Shown here one piece after another: positions 28,454 to 37,310 of a stretch of 64,000 nucleotides of DNA. Where the stretch lies: NCBI RefSeq assembly GCF_004000985.1, contig NZ_BIMH01000001.1, forward strand, positions 310,001-374,000. The letters are read 5' to 3'. Position numbers and translations under genes: made by a program. How positions within the stretch are numbered: the stretch's first letter is position 1; each line of letters opens with the position of its first letter. Below the pieces are notes generated by a model that ran no database searches, was not told the DNA's origin, and saw nothing but the letters and a program-made list of their open reading frames with translations. Source of the stretch: Paenibacillus validus NBRC 15382. Its GTDB lineage: Bacteria > Bacillota > Bacilli > Paenibacillales > NBRC-103111.

Positions 28454-29449
28454 TCACTCGCTTCCGTTACTGATTTCCACCCGTATACTGCTGACCAGTT
28501 CGTTCGAAACCGCAATGCGCGCTTGGCGCACGGCATTCTTGATGGCGAGCGCGTTGGAAGAGCCGTGGCTTTTCAGCACGAGCCCGTCCACGCCAAGCAG
28601 AGGCGCCGCCCCGTGCTCGTTGTAGTCCATCTTTTTCCGGAACTGCCCGATTCCCTTCTTCACGACAGCTGCGGCCAATTTCGTATACCACGTGCGCGTG
28701 AATTCCGTTTTGAGCACGGAAAAAATGACCGAAGCCGCTCCTTCCAGCGATTTCAGCATAATGTTGCCGGCGAAGCCGTCGCAGACGATCACGTCGCATG
28801 GCTTCTTCAAGATGTCGCGCGACTCGATGTTGCCGACGAATCGAACCGGCGCCTGTTCCAGCAGCGGGTATGCCGCTTTCGTAAGTTCATTGCCTTTCAT
28901 CGCTTCGGTACCGACGTTAAGCAAGCCTACACGCGGCTCCTTCAGGCCATGTACCTTGCTGCGATAGATGCTGCCCATAATCGCATATTGCACAAGCTGT
29001 TCGGGCGTCGCGTCCATATTCGCGCCCAAGTCCAGCGCAAGCACCCCTTCGCCGTCCAGCGACGGCAGCATCGGAGCGAGCGCCGGACGCTCAATCCCTT
29101 TAATCCGGCCGACCACGAGCAGCCCCGTCGTCATCAGCGCGCCGGTATTGCCGGCCGAGATCATCGCGTCGACCTCGCGGTCTTTTACCATACGCCCGGC
29201 GATTACCATCGAAGCGTCCTTCTTGCGCCGGACGGCTTTCACCGGTTCGTCTTCGGCTTCGATGATTTCCGAGGCATGACGGACCTCCACATTCGCCGGC
29301 TTCCTGCCTTGAAGCAGCGGTTCGATTCGGGCGCTGTCGCCCACGAGCACGACGGTCGTATCGGACCATTCCGCAGCCGCCAGCAGCGCGCCTTCCACTT
29401 GCGCCGCAGGGGCGTGGTCCCCGCCCATCGCGTCAATCGCTATCCGCAT
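28454..29449 (-). CDS. plsX: Phosphate acyltransferase PlsX
   Basis: PlsX makes acyl-phosphate from acyl-ACP, the acyl donor for PlsY in membrane phospholipid synthesis. The 331-residue protein starts MRIAIDAMGGDHAP and carries AMISAGNTGALMTTG near 93, LALDLGANMDATPEQLVQYA near 136 and DGFAGNIMLKSLEG near 224. The ATG at 29449 follows GGAGGAGAACTGC and overlaps the fapR 3' end by 17 bases, so the two are translationally linked. Confidence 0.97.
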   Translation of the reverse strand: MRIAIDAMGGDHAPAAQVEGALLAAAEWSDTTVVLVGDSARIEPLLQGRKPANVEVRHASEIIEAEDEPVKAVRRKKDASMVIAGRMVKDREVDAMISAGNTGALMTTGLLVVGRIKGIERPALAPMLPSLDGEGVLALDLGANMDATPEQLVQYAIMGSIYRSKVHGLKEPRVGLLNVGTEAMKGNELTKAAYPLLEQAPVRFVGNIESRDILKKPCDVIVCDGFAGNIMLKSLEGAASVIFSVLKTEFTRTWYTKLAAAVVKKGIGQFRKKMDYNEHGAAPLLGVDGLVLKSHGSSNALAIKNAVRQARIAVSNELVSSIRVEISNGSE

Positions 29450-30053
29450 GCAGTTCTCCTCCTTCGGAGCGGTCTTTGCTCGCGTGATAAATAATAAAAT
29501 TGCCTTGGAACACCACTTCGTCGCCAACGTAAGTAAACACTTCCACCTTAGCTTTGCCTTTGGAGATGGAACGTACATATGCTTTGGCAATACATTTTTC
29601 GGAAAGGCGAACCGGACGGACGAACCTGATGTCCGCGGCCGCCGTCAATGCGACCTGATCGTTAATGAGCGCCACGGCAAGCGAATTGGCTTGCGAGAAG
29701 ATGTGGTGGCCCCGCGCGATTTTCGTTCGCGAGAACACATGCTCCTCTTTAATTTCAAACATCGATATCCCGCTCTTGTCGAGCTGCAAGTCGATGACGT
29801 CCCCGATCACCTCGTGAAGCGGCAGCGAACGCACTTGGTCGTAAGACTGCTCGGCCATCAGCTTCATCCGCTCGCGCAGCTCCGGAATCCCGAGCTCGAG
29901 CCGATCCAGACGAATCGTCTGAATGCTGACCTGAAACAGCCGAGTCAACTCCTCGTCGGTGATGAAAGGATTTTGTTCAATAGCTTTCGCCAGTTGCTGC
30001 TGGCGTTGTCTTTTGGGAAGGCGTTCGATCGCGAGCACCACCTTATGATCCAA
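29433..30053 (-). CDS. fapR: Fatty acid and phospholipid regulator FapR
   Basis: FapR represses lipid synthesis genes until malonyl-CoA binds it. The 206-residue frame has an N-terminal helix-turn-helix (ITDEELTRLFQVSIQTIRLDRLELGIPELRERMK, about 31-64) and a hot-dog effector domain with ARGHHIFSQANSLAVALIND near 120. The start is uncertain: TTG at 30053 has only a weak AGGA upstream, and GTG codons at 30041 or 30038 are possible. A matching operator lies upstream at 30085-30101, so autoregulation is likely. Confidence 0.94.
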   Translation of the reverse strand: MDHKVVLAIERLPKRQRQQQLAKAIEQNPFITDEELTRLFQVSIQTIRLDRLELGIPELRERMKLMAEQSYDQVRSLPLHEVIGDVIDLQLDKSGISMFEIKEEHVFSRTKIARGHHIFSQANSLAVALINDQVALTAAADIRFVRPVRLSEKCIAKAYVRSISKGKAKVEVFTYVGDEVVFQGNFIIYHASKDRSEGGELHADSD

Positions 30054-30084
30054 TCTACGTATATCCTATGATTTACACTATATC

Positions 30085-30101
30085 TTATGACCAAGTCATA
30101 A
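30085..30101 (-). promoter_or_regulatory. FapR operator in the fapR promoter region
   Basis: TTATGACCAAGTCATAA is a 17-base semi-palindrome that fits the TTAnnACCnnGTnnTAA pattern of known FapR sites. It lies 32 bases before the fapR start and beside a TATAGT -10 candidate. Malonyl-CoA would release FapR from it. Confidence 0.7.
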
Positions 30102-30147
30102 AGAAAAGTATACTGGATTCGGCAAGAAAAGGGAAGCGAGGACAGGC

Positions 30148-30184
30148 AAAAAAAATAGCACCCAACCTTGGCGGCGGATACTAT
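30148..30184 (-). terminator. Terminator of yceD-rpmF
   Basis: Nine base pairs (ATAGTATCC with GGGTGCTAT, two G-U) are followed by eight T on the minus strand, 21 bases after the rpmF stop. Confidence 0.85.
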
Positions 30185-30204
30185 CTCTTTGTGTGTGTAT
30201 GAAA

Positions 30205-30378
30205 TTACTGGTTGATGATCTCTCTGTTCTTATACGTGCCGCAAGATTTGCAAACGCGGTGAGCCAACTTCAATTCGCCGCAATTGTCACATTTCACCAT
30301 ACCCGGTACTTCCAATTTAAAGTGAGTCCGACGCTTGTCACGGCGTGTTTTGGACGTTCTCCTTTGAGGTACTGCCAT
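30205..30378 (-). CDS. rpmF: Ribosomal protein L32 (zinc type)
   Basis: The 57-residue protein starts [20 protein letters not shown] and keeps both zinc pairs, CDNC and CKSC, so it is the zinc-binding form. The ATG at 30378 follows AAGGAGGTG. It is directly downstream of the yceD-family gene, the conserved pair in bacteria. Confidence 0.97.
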   Translation of the reverse strand: MAVPQRRTSKTRRDKRRTHFKLEVPGMVKCDNCGELKLAHRVCKSCGTYKNREIINQ

Positions 30379-30423
30379 ATTTCCCACCTCCTTCAACGAA
30401 TTCACGCGTTCGGCGCCCCGGAG

Positions 30424-30948
30424 CTACTCGTTCTTGAAAAAGTCCGCCAGCCCGGCCAATCGCGGATCAACCTTCTCCTGCTTGCAGCCGCATTCGCGTT
30501 CGTTGCGATCCGTACCGCAAACGGGACACAAGCCCTTGCAATCTTCTTTACATAACGGAATGAACGGAAGCGACAGCATGACTGCTTCCGCCAAATAAGG
30601 CTTCAGTTCAATGCGATCTCCGGTTACGTAGAGAACGTCGTCGTCTTCCTCGTCCTCGTCGCTCTCTTCATCGATCGCCTTCTCTTCACCCTTCACGAAC
30701 GTTTCATGAAAAGGGACCGTCACATGCTGCGCCACCGGAGCCAAGCATCTCGAGCACGATTGCTCGACGTCGATCTCGAGTTCTCCGTCAACTTCAGCCG
30801 CGCCTTCGACATCACGCGCTTCGAGCCGAACCTGAAGCGGTCCGTATCCGAGCAAGCTTCCCGTCTTGGGCAGGTTGTCGGTGAGATCCTCTTGACCTTC
30901 CAGCCGGATCGAGCCTTTGGTCGCCAATTCCTTCAGTTGTATAAACAT
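30424..30948 (-). CDS. YceD/DUF177-family protein
   Basis: The protein (174 residues) has the DUF177 layout: N-terminal beta-rich part, CSRC near 73-76, a very acidic stretch (IDEESDEDEEDDD, about 92-104) and a C-terminal cluster CKEDCKGLCPVCGTDRNERECGC that may bind zinc. Family members influence 23S rRNA accumulation in plants and E. coli. The ATG at 30948 follows GGAGTGA; upstream starts are less well placed. It is transcribed with rpmF from a consensus promoter. Confidence 0.9.
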   Translation of the reverse strand: MFIQLKELATKGSIRLEGQEDLTDNLPKTGSLLGYGPLQVRLEARDVEGAAEVDGELEIDVEQSCSRCLAPVAQHVTVPFHETFVKGEEKAIDEESDEDEEDDDVLYVTGDRIELKPYLAEAVMLSLPFIPLCKEDCKGLCPVCGTDRNERECGCKQEKVDPRLAGLADFFKNE

Positions 30949-30975
30949 GGGCATCACTCCAAACAAACAAAGATT

Positions 30976-31005
30976 ATTATATCGACTCGCTTCACCTTTT
31001 GTCAA
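30976..31005 (-). promoter_or_regulatory. Consensus SigA promoter of yceD-rpmF
   Basis: TTGACA (31000-31005), 18-base spacer and TATAAT (30976-30981) on the minus strand; both boxes are perfect. Its -35 overlaps the -35 of the divergent ylbM promoter. Confidence 0.85.
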
Positions 31006-31027
31006 CATTTTCAGTTCATGCTATCAT
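30999..31027 (+). promoter_or_regulatory. Promoter of ylbM
   Basis: TTGTCA (30999-31004), 17-base spacer and TATCAT (31022-31027) on the plus strand. The -35 shares five bases with the opposing promoter because TTGTCAA reads as a -35 on both strands. Confidence 0.65.
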
Positions 31028-31082
31028 GTAAAATCATAGAACGATAGACAGCAGGAGTCAAATATCCGGGGGAATCGCCGCC

Positions 31083-32345
31083 ATGCGTACAGTAGGTCTT
31101 ATCGTCGAATATAATCCGCTGCATAATGGTCACTACTATCATTACCAACAATCGAAAAAGGAAACGGGCGCAGACGCCGCCGTCTGCGTCATGAGCGGCC
31201 ACTTCCTGCAGCGCGGGGAGCCCGCGATTGTCCACAAGTGGGCTCGCGCGGAGATGGCGCTCGCCATGGGCGCCGATCTGGTGCTCGAGCTGCCCGTCGC
31301 TTATGCCGCGCAGCCCGCGGAATGGTTCGCGTACGGTGCGGTGTCCGTGCTTGAGGCGACGGGCGTCGTCGACAGCCTCTGCTTCGGCAGCGAGAGCGGC
31401 GACCTGTCCGTGCTGAGCGCCGCAGCCGAGCTGCTGCACCGCGAGCCGCCGGCGTTCGCGGCCCTGCTGCGGGAAGAGCTTGCCGGCGGCCTGCCTTACC
31501 CGGCCGCTTACAGCCGGACCGTCGCCCGCTTCGTGCCCGGCGCAGACGTTGACGAATTGGCAAAGCCGAACAATACGCTTGGCCTGCATTACTTGATTGC
31601 CCTGCATCGGCTGGGCAGCTCCATAACGCCCAGGACGATCCGCCGCACGAAGGCGGATTACAACCAAGCGGACGTGACCGACGGTTCCATTGCCAGCGCT
31701 ACCGCCCTGCGCAAGCTGCTGCTCGGCGGCGGCTCGCTGGATGCCATTCGCCCTTACGTGCCGCCAGCCACGGCAGACATCCTGGAGCGCGAATGGCGGG
31801 CCGGCCGCGCGCCGGTGCATTGGGAACTGTTCGCGCAGCCGCTGCTGCACAAGCTGCTCTCCCAGCCGCCGGAGCGGCTTGCCGACTGCTGCGAGGTCAA
31901 CGAAGGACTTGAGCACCGCATCGCCGCGGCACTTCGCGAGATGGACCCTGAGGAGGCCCGCAGCGGACGGACGGTGGAGGCGCTGCTGGAACGGCTCAAG
32001 ACACGGCGGTATACCCGCACGAAGCTGCAGCGGACGCTGCTGCGCATCCTGCTCGAGCACCGCAAGGCGGACCTTGCGCCGGAGCTTCTGCGGCAAGGGG
32101 CGCCGTACATTCGCGTGCTGGGCTTCAGCCCGCGCGGACGCGAGCTGCTGCGGGCGATGAAAACGAAAGCGAAGGTCCCCGTCATCACGAAAGTGACCCG
32201 GGAATCTTCGCCTCTCTTAGCGATGGATGTGCGTGCGACTTCCGTGCACGCGCTGGCTTACCGCGATTCCGGTCCGCGGGACTGGCTGCGCGATTATTAC
32301 GAGCCGCCGGTGCGGTTAGCCTCTACCGGCAATCCGGACGATTAA
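31083..32345 (+). CDS. tmcAL: tRNA(Met) cytidine acetate ligase TmcAL (YlbM)
   Basis: TmcAL makes N4-acetylcytidine at the wobble base of elongator tRNA-Met from acetate and ATP. The 420 residues begin MRTVGLIVEYNPLHNGHYYH, a nucleotidylyltransferase fold with the HxGH motif, then MSGHFLQRGEPAIVHKWARAEMAL and ELPVAYAAQPAEWFA near 70, and KPNNTLGLHYLIAL near 162. Length fits the family. Its TAA overlaps the TAA of the convergent ylbL in a shared TTAA. Confidence 0.95.
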   Translation: MRTVGLIVEYNPLHNGHYYHYQQSKKETGADAAVCVMSGHFLQRGEPAIVHKWARAEMALAMGADLVLELPVAYAAQPAEWFAYGAVSVLEATGVVDSLCFGSESGDLSVLSAAAELLHREPPAFAALLREELAGGLPYPAAYSRTVARFVPGADVDELAKPNNTLGLHYLIALHRLGSSITPRTIRRTKADYNQADVTDGSIASATALRKLLLGGGSLDAIRPYVPPATADILEREWRAGRAPVHWELFAQPLLHKLLSQPPERLADCCEVNEGLEHRIAAALREMDPEEARSGRTVEALLERLKTRRYTRTKLQRTLLRILLEHRKADLAPELLRQGAPYIRVLGFSPRGRELLRAMKTKAKVPVITKVTRESSPLLAMDVRATSVHALAYRDSGPRDWLRDYYEPPVRLASTGNPDD

Positions 32346-33427
32346 GGCTTCGGCGTCAACGCAGCCAAATACTTCAAAGCGTCGTCCAGCGTCGCGACCG
32401 GCACGATTTTCATCGATGTAGCCATCTCCTCCGCCCTCGCCTTGGCATCCGAGTAATTGGGAATTGTCCCGCCGGTCGGCGACTTGTAGTCCTCGGGCGC
32501 GAAGAAAATTTCCGCCCCGGCCCGGTCGGCGGCCACGACTTTATGTTTGATGCCGCCGATGACGCCGACCTTGCCGTCGGGATCAATTTCGCCGGTACCG
32601 GCGATTTTATACCCCTTCGTAATATCTTCCGCGCTTAACCGGTTATAAATTTCAAGCGCAAACATAAGTCCGGCGGACGGACCGCCGATTTCTCCGGCTT
32701 TGATCTCAATTTGATGATCGGGCGATTCCGCTTTCACGCTGTGTACTTCAGTCGGCACAATGCCCAGTCCCACGCGCTTGGCGTTCTCCGCCATGTCTTC
32801 CTGTTCCGGAAGCACGGCCAGCGCAATGTCTTTCGTTCGGGTGACGCCGCCTCGCTTGTAAACGATCTTGACCGTGTCTCCCGCTTGTTTATTTCCCACC
32901 GCAGCCCGCAACTCTTCATACGTTTGGATGGCCTGCCCGTCAATCTCCAGAATGTAGTCTCCCGCATGCAGCGTTTCGCTCGCCGGAAATTCGGGGTACA
33001 CCTGCTGGACCACGACGCCGTCCTTCTGAATATGATACGGCACCCCTAGCTTGTTGTAGGCCGCCTGAATCGCGTCCGCCTGCGAGGTCAGCATCACAAT
33101 TTCTTGCCGCTGCGAGTACTCCTCGCGGGTTTCGTTGTTTTGCAGCAGCTCCTTCTTGAGCCGAAGCTCCTGATAAGGTCTCACGAACGACAGCACATAG
33201 CTGACGAGATTGACGTCGCTAAGCTCCACCGTCGTTAGCATAAACTCGCCGCGATCCGCACCGGCCGCCTGTTTGACTTGCACCATCGGCGCGAGCACCT
33301 CCGCCGTACCCGGTTTAAACACATACAGCGGCAGCGGAATAAAATAAACGATAAACAGCAGCCCGATCGCGATAAAGACGCTAAATACGATGCGGGACGC
33401 CTGCTTCACATGTCTTCTGTCCTCCAT
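32342..33427 (-). CDS. ylbL: PDZ-domain Lon-like serine protease (SepM/YlbL family)
   Basis: The 361-residue protein has one N-terminal membrane anchor (about 10-32), a PDZ domain (about 135-210, with GDYILEIDGQAIQTYEEL) and a C-terminal Lon-type protease domain. The catalytic Ser is in IGGPSAGLMFAL near 252 and the Lys in GGIKHKVVAADRAGA near 296. The Streptococcus relative SepM processes competence peptide outside the cell. YlbL here may do similar extracytoplasmic processing, but its substrate is unknown. Confidence 0.94.
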   Translation of the reverse strand: MEDRRHVKQASRIVFSVFIAIGLLFIVYFIPLPLYVFKPGTAEVLAPMVQVKQAAGADRGEFMLTTVELSDVNLVSYVLSFVRPYQELRLKKELLQNNETREEYSQRQEIVMLTSQADAIQAAYNKLGVPYHIQKDGVVVQQVYPEFPASETLHAGDYILEIDGQAIQTYEELRAAVGNKQAGDTVKIVYKRGGVTRTKDIALAVLPEQEDMAENAKRVGLGIVPTEVHSVKAESPDHQIEIKAGEIGGPSAGLMFALEIYNRLSAEDITKGYKIAGTGEIDPDGKVGVIGGIKHKVVAADRAGAEIFFAPEDYKSPTGGTIPNYSDAKARAEEMATSMKIVPVATLDDALKYLAALTPKP

Positions 33428-33574
33428 ACGGCTCTCCTCTCTCCCGTATCGGATCTTCTACCCGAATCTGCCTCTTCCGGTTCTCCCGGTTCTTGTCTAT
33501 CGTACGCCCGTCAGGTCTAATCCATGCGGGCCAAGCGTAAACATGTACCATTCTGACAAGCCGGAGGGGTTCGT

Positions 33575-34851
33575 ATGCCGCGGTTATCCAGCTTATTCTC
33601 CCCCAAATTCACGACGCTCCTGTTAGGCGCCTCGGCGCTTGCTTTAGTCATCAGCATCATCTTATTCCCCGACCTGGCATTTCAATCGTCTTTACAAGGC
33701 TTGCAGCTCTGGTGGAAGCTTGTCTTCCCCGCCCTGCTGCCCTTCCTGATCCTCACCGAGATGCTGCGCGGTCTCGGCGCTCTGCACGCGTTAGGCGTGC
33801 TGCTCGAACCGCTGTTCCGCATCCTGTTCCGCGTGCCTGGCATCGGCGGCTTCGTGATGGCGATCGCATTCACGGCGGGGATGCCGGCGGGTGCCGCCGC
33901 CATCGGCGGCATGCGCAAGGACGGGCAGCTGACGCGCGACGAAGGCGAACGGCTGCTCGCCGTATCCCATCTGCTGAGCCCTGTCATCTTGATCAGCGTC
34001 GTGGGCGTCGGCTTCCTGCACAGCGCGCCCGCCGGCCTTGCCCTCGCCGTCATTCATTACGGCTCGGCGCTGCTGATGGCCTTGGCGCACCGCCTTCGCG
34101 CAGAGCGGGCGAGCGAAGCGCGGAGCGTTTACGACACGCAGCCGGGCGAACGCGGCTTCCTTAGCCGCTTCTGGCATACGCTGGAAGATGCCCGCAGCCG
34201 CGACGGCCGTACGTTCGGCAAGCTGCTTGGCGACGCGGTATCTTCCGGCGTCCAGCAATTGTTCGTCATCGGTGGTTATATGATGATGTTCTCCGTCCTG
34301 CTTCAGGCGATCCCGTTGACGGGTATGATCGACGGGCTGACCTCCATCGTCGTCGCTGTTGTCAGCGATATCGGACAAGGCGAAGCTGCGTCGCTGTTGA
34401 CCGCCTTGATGACCGGGATCATCGAGCCGCATTTGGGCGCATATGCGATGACGCAGCAGGTCGGCCCTCCCGGGAGCGCGTCCTCGCTCGGGTATGCCGC
34501 ACTCAGCGCGCTGCTCGCTTGGGGCGGGCTATCCACGCACGCCCAGGTGCGCAGCTTCACCGCCGCCACCGACCTGCGGTTTGTCCGCTTCTTGTCGGCA
34601 AGGCTGCAGCACGGCGGCATCGCCTTTGTCCTGACCTTGGTGGCCTGGCGCCCGCTCCTGCAGTATTTCCAGGAAGGCGCCGCTGTGTCTACCTGGGCGC
34701 CGATTGCCGCCTGGAACGGCGGTTGGTCGCTTGAGCAGAACCAGGGGTGGCCGTTCATCAGCCCGATGATGCTGCAGTTCGGCAGCGTGCTGCTCGTCAT
34801 GCTTGTCCTGTCCGTATTCGCCGCCTTCTTGTTCCGACGTGGGCGGGGACG

Positions 34852-34861
<10 letters not shown>
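33575..34861 (+). CDS. ylbJ: Sporulation integral membrane protein YlbJ
   Basis: YlbJ is a polytopic membrane protein needed for spore formation in Bacillus subtilis, where it belongs to the SigE regulon. The 428 residues hold about nine hydrophobic segments and the two gate-like repeats of the Nramp/nucleoside-type family, with GGFVMAIAFTAGMPAGAAAIGGMRKDGQLT near 89-118 and GIIEPHLGAYAM near 287. The ATG follows CCGGAGGGG. A GTCTAATC/CATGTACC pair upstream is a weak SigE promoter candidate. Confidence 0.93.
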
Positions 34862-35439
<578 letters not shown>

Positions 35440-35460
35440 TCACGCAGGTTCCGCCCTTCG

Positions 35461-36012
35461 TCAGCCCTTACGGAAAATGGTGATCGCCGTATCCCCATAC
35501 TCCGCTCGTCGCAACGGGGCGAGTTCCCCTACCGGATCGTCATAACGATCCTCCGCATCATGCTCGACAACGACCGTGGCGCCTTCCGCCAAAAGCTCGT
35601 CCTGCATAAGCTGCTCGAGCAAGCCGCCGATCACCTTCAATTTATAAGGCGGATCGAGAAACACGAGATCAAACTTGACCTCCCGCTTCGCAAGCGCCTT
35701 CAATGCCCGGCTTGCATCATTGCGATACACCTCGGCACGGTCCGCGAAACCGGTTACCTGCAAATTTTGCCGAATCGTATCGATCGCTTTCTTGTCGGTA
35801 TCCGTCAAAACCGCGCGTTCCATCCCGCGGCTGAGCGCCTCAATCGCGAGTCCGCCCGTACCCCCGAACAGGTCAAGCACCTGTCCGCCGTCGAAATACG
35901 GACCAATCATACTGAATACCGCTTCTTTCACTTTATCCGTCGTAGGCCTGGTCCCCGTGCCCGGCACCGCTTTCAGCGCTCGTCCCCGGGCATCCCCCGA
36001 AATCACTCTCAT
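35461..36012 (-). CDS. rsmD: 16S rRNA m2G966 methyltransferase RsmD
   Basis: RsmD methylates G966 of 16S rRNA. The 183-residue protein starts MRVISGDARGRALKAVPGTGTRPTTDKVKEA, contains the SAM site VLDLFGGTGGLAIEALSRG (about 46-64) and the catalytic motif LVFLDPPYK near 117. The ATG at 36012 is eight bases after GAAGGAAGG; an ATG 27 bases upstream is less well placed. In related genomes host genes such as recG usually follow upstream; here phage DNA follows. Confidence 0.95.
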   Translation of the reverse strand: MRVISGDARGRALKAVPGTGTRPTTDKVKEAVFSMIGPYFDGGQVLDLFGGTGGLAIEALSRGMERAVLTDTDKKAIDTIRQNLQVTGFADRAEVYRNDASRALKALAKREVKFDLVFLDPPYKLKVIGGLLEQLMQDELLAEGATVVVEHDAEDRYDDPVGELAPLRRAEYGDTAITIFRKG

Positions 36013-36370
36013 GTCGAAAAGCCTTCCTTCTGCTTGCATGGATTGTCATCGCTATCGTACCATAAACGACAAACATTGCACAAAGGACTTTGAAAAAAAT
36101 TTGTCACCCGATGTATAACTTGCCGTTCTTGCGGTCATCCTTATATCATCGACATCCGAAAATGTCGTAGACAACCGCGGAGAAGACTTACGTTCCCCAT
36201 AAGCTCTTCGTCCGGTTTCTCCTCTCCCATGAAAGGGCCTCGTCGCGAGACGGGGCCCTGAATTATTGTAAAACCCTTTATTTATAAGGGGTTTTACACC
36301 TTTGTTCACTTAATTCAAAACGCTTTTTCTTATAGTCGGGTACCAATTGGGCACCATTTTTTCAGGACCA
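36013..36370. other. Chromosome-prophage junction region
   Basis: No gene is convincing here. A GC-rich hairpin (AGGGCC..GGCCCT, 36233-36258) and a long A/T hairpin (GTAAAACCC..GGGTTTTAC, 36268-36297) lie together and could insulate the host genes. GGGTACCAATTGGGCACC at 36338-36355 is a near-palindrome close to the first phage gene and is a possible attachment core. No integrase gene is in the window, so the exact border cannot be fixed. Confidence 0.4.
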
Positions 36371-36592
36371 CTACATCCAAAAATCCCTCTCGATGCTCTC
36401 CCCTGTCAATTGCTTTAAGGCACTCATTAACAAGTTCCTTGTGCTGCGGGTAGGCTTATAATCATGCTTACTGCAAGCGTATGAGACAGTATTTCGACTC
36501 AAGCCTGAAATCTTCACGATATCCTCCTGACTTACCCCATGCATATCAACAAATTCCCCGTATGGAGTCCGTTCTTTCCCTAAACCAAACAC
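36371..36592 (-). CDS. Small Cro/Xre-like helix-turn-helix protein
   Basis: This 73-residue protein contains one helix-turn-helix, GVSQEDIVKISGLSRNTVSYACSKH at about 19-43, similar to Xre/Cro repressors. The start is a GTG at 36592 with AAGGGGTG eight bases upstream. It faces away from the plus-strand accessory block across a 135-base region that holds a palindrome and direct repeats, so it probably regulates that divergent promoter region. Confidence 0.75.
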   Translation of the reverse strand: MFGLGKERTPYGEFVDMHGVSQEDIVKISGLSRNTVSYACSKHDYKPTRSTRNLLMSALKQLTGESIERDFWM

Positions 36593-36727
36593 GTGATAGT
36601 CACCCCTTTAGTATCTCATTATGGACAAGTCTAGTAAATTTAACCAGTCTATCTTTCGCAAATCTGCGAATAATGGACAATCGGTCCAGCATTCCTTATA
36701 ACATACCGCGGATGCATTCCACGGAAT
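36593..36727. promoter_or_regulatory. Divergent operator region
   Basis: TTCGCA-aatc-TGCGAA is a perfect inverted repeat (36655-36670). On both sides are direct repeats of TWATGGACAA (36620-36629 and 36671-36680). The layout suits binding of the adjacent helix-turn-helix protein. No strong promoter hexamers stand out. Confidence 0.5.
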
Positions 36728-36931
36728 ATGCCAAAGGGGTTGGTCAACTTGCTTACTTATGGGATTTGTGGGGCAATCGTAATTTCCGCCGGATTCATCG
36801 AAAAGAGGGCCAGGGAGGCCGGCAATGCTGAAGCTGCTTTATCGGCCAAACGGTTCGGGTGGTGGTTCCTGGTGGGAGCTGGTGGTTGGATCGCATGGCA
36901 ATGGGTGGCCGTCATGGTCGCGCTCGTATAA
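36728..36931 (+). CDS. Small membrane protein, unknown function
   Basis: The 67-residue frame predicts two membrane segments (LLTYGICGAIVISAGFI, about 8-24, and FGWWFLVGAGGWIAWQWVAVMVALV, about 43-67) separated by a charged loop. The ATG at 36728 has no clear ribosome binding site; the TTG at 36749, nine bases after AAAGGGG, may be the real start and would give 60 residues. It precedes the FtsK-like gene on the same strand. I do not recognise a family. Confidence 0.5.
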   Translation: MPKGLVNLLTYGICGAIVISAGFIEKRAREAGNAEAALSAKRFGWWFLVGAGGWIAWQWVAVMVALV

Positions 36932-37310
36932 GGGTCAGAACGCAATGAGGCGCATGAGGAACGGATAATCACACCTATCAGCGGGGGTCGAGGGGGATTG
37001 TTAGCCCCCTTGTGTGACGGGTGTCACGGCGGGTAGTATGCACGGATCGGTGCAGTGTGCATCCGGCCAGAGTATGCCATGATGATCTAAACGCACCCTT
37101 CCAACCATTGTTCTTTTTGGTGTTCCTTTTTCGCAGGGTCGCTTAATGCTGGCAAGCTCTTCGATTTATTCCAAACACTATTCCAGCTACCCTTCCACCG
37201 CGGAAGGGTGAAGCAAATCGCTGAATCCTTTGTTATATAAGGGAAAAATCCCACAATGGAACGTTCCGTTTATCTAAAAGAACTATAGGTTTGGAGGAGG
37301 AGGTTCCTTC
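36932..37310. other. Inverted-repeat-rich noncoding region ahead of the FtsK-like gene
   Basis: Several inverted repeats are packed in 380 bases: GTGACgggtGTCAC (37014-37027), TGCACggatcgGTGCA and ATGCAC..GTGCAT (37037-37065), and ACCCTTCC-accgc-GGAAGGGT (37189-37209, with another ACCCTTCC near 37095). This resembles a replication or transfer origin, or a cluster of operators. No coding frame is supported. Confidence 0.4.

Noticed and set aside
31011-32096. 361-codon minus-strand frame opposite tmcAL
   Set aside because: Antisense shadow; tmcAL has clear family motifs and a good start.
36052-36309. 85-codon minus-strand open frame upstream of rsmD
   Set aside because: It runs through two strong hairpins, has no ribosome binding site and no recognisable protein pattern.
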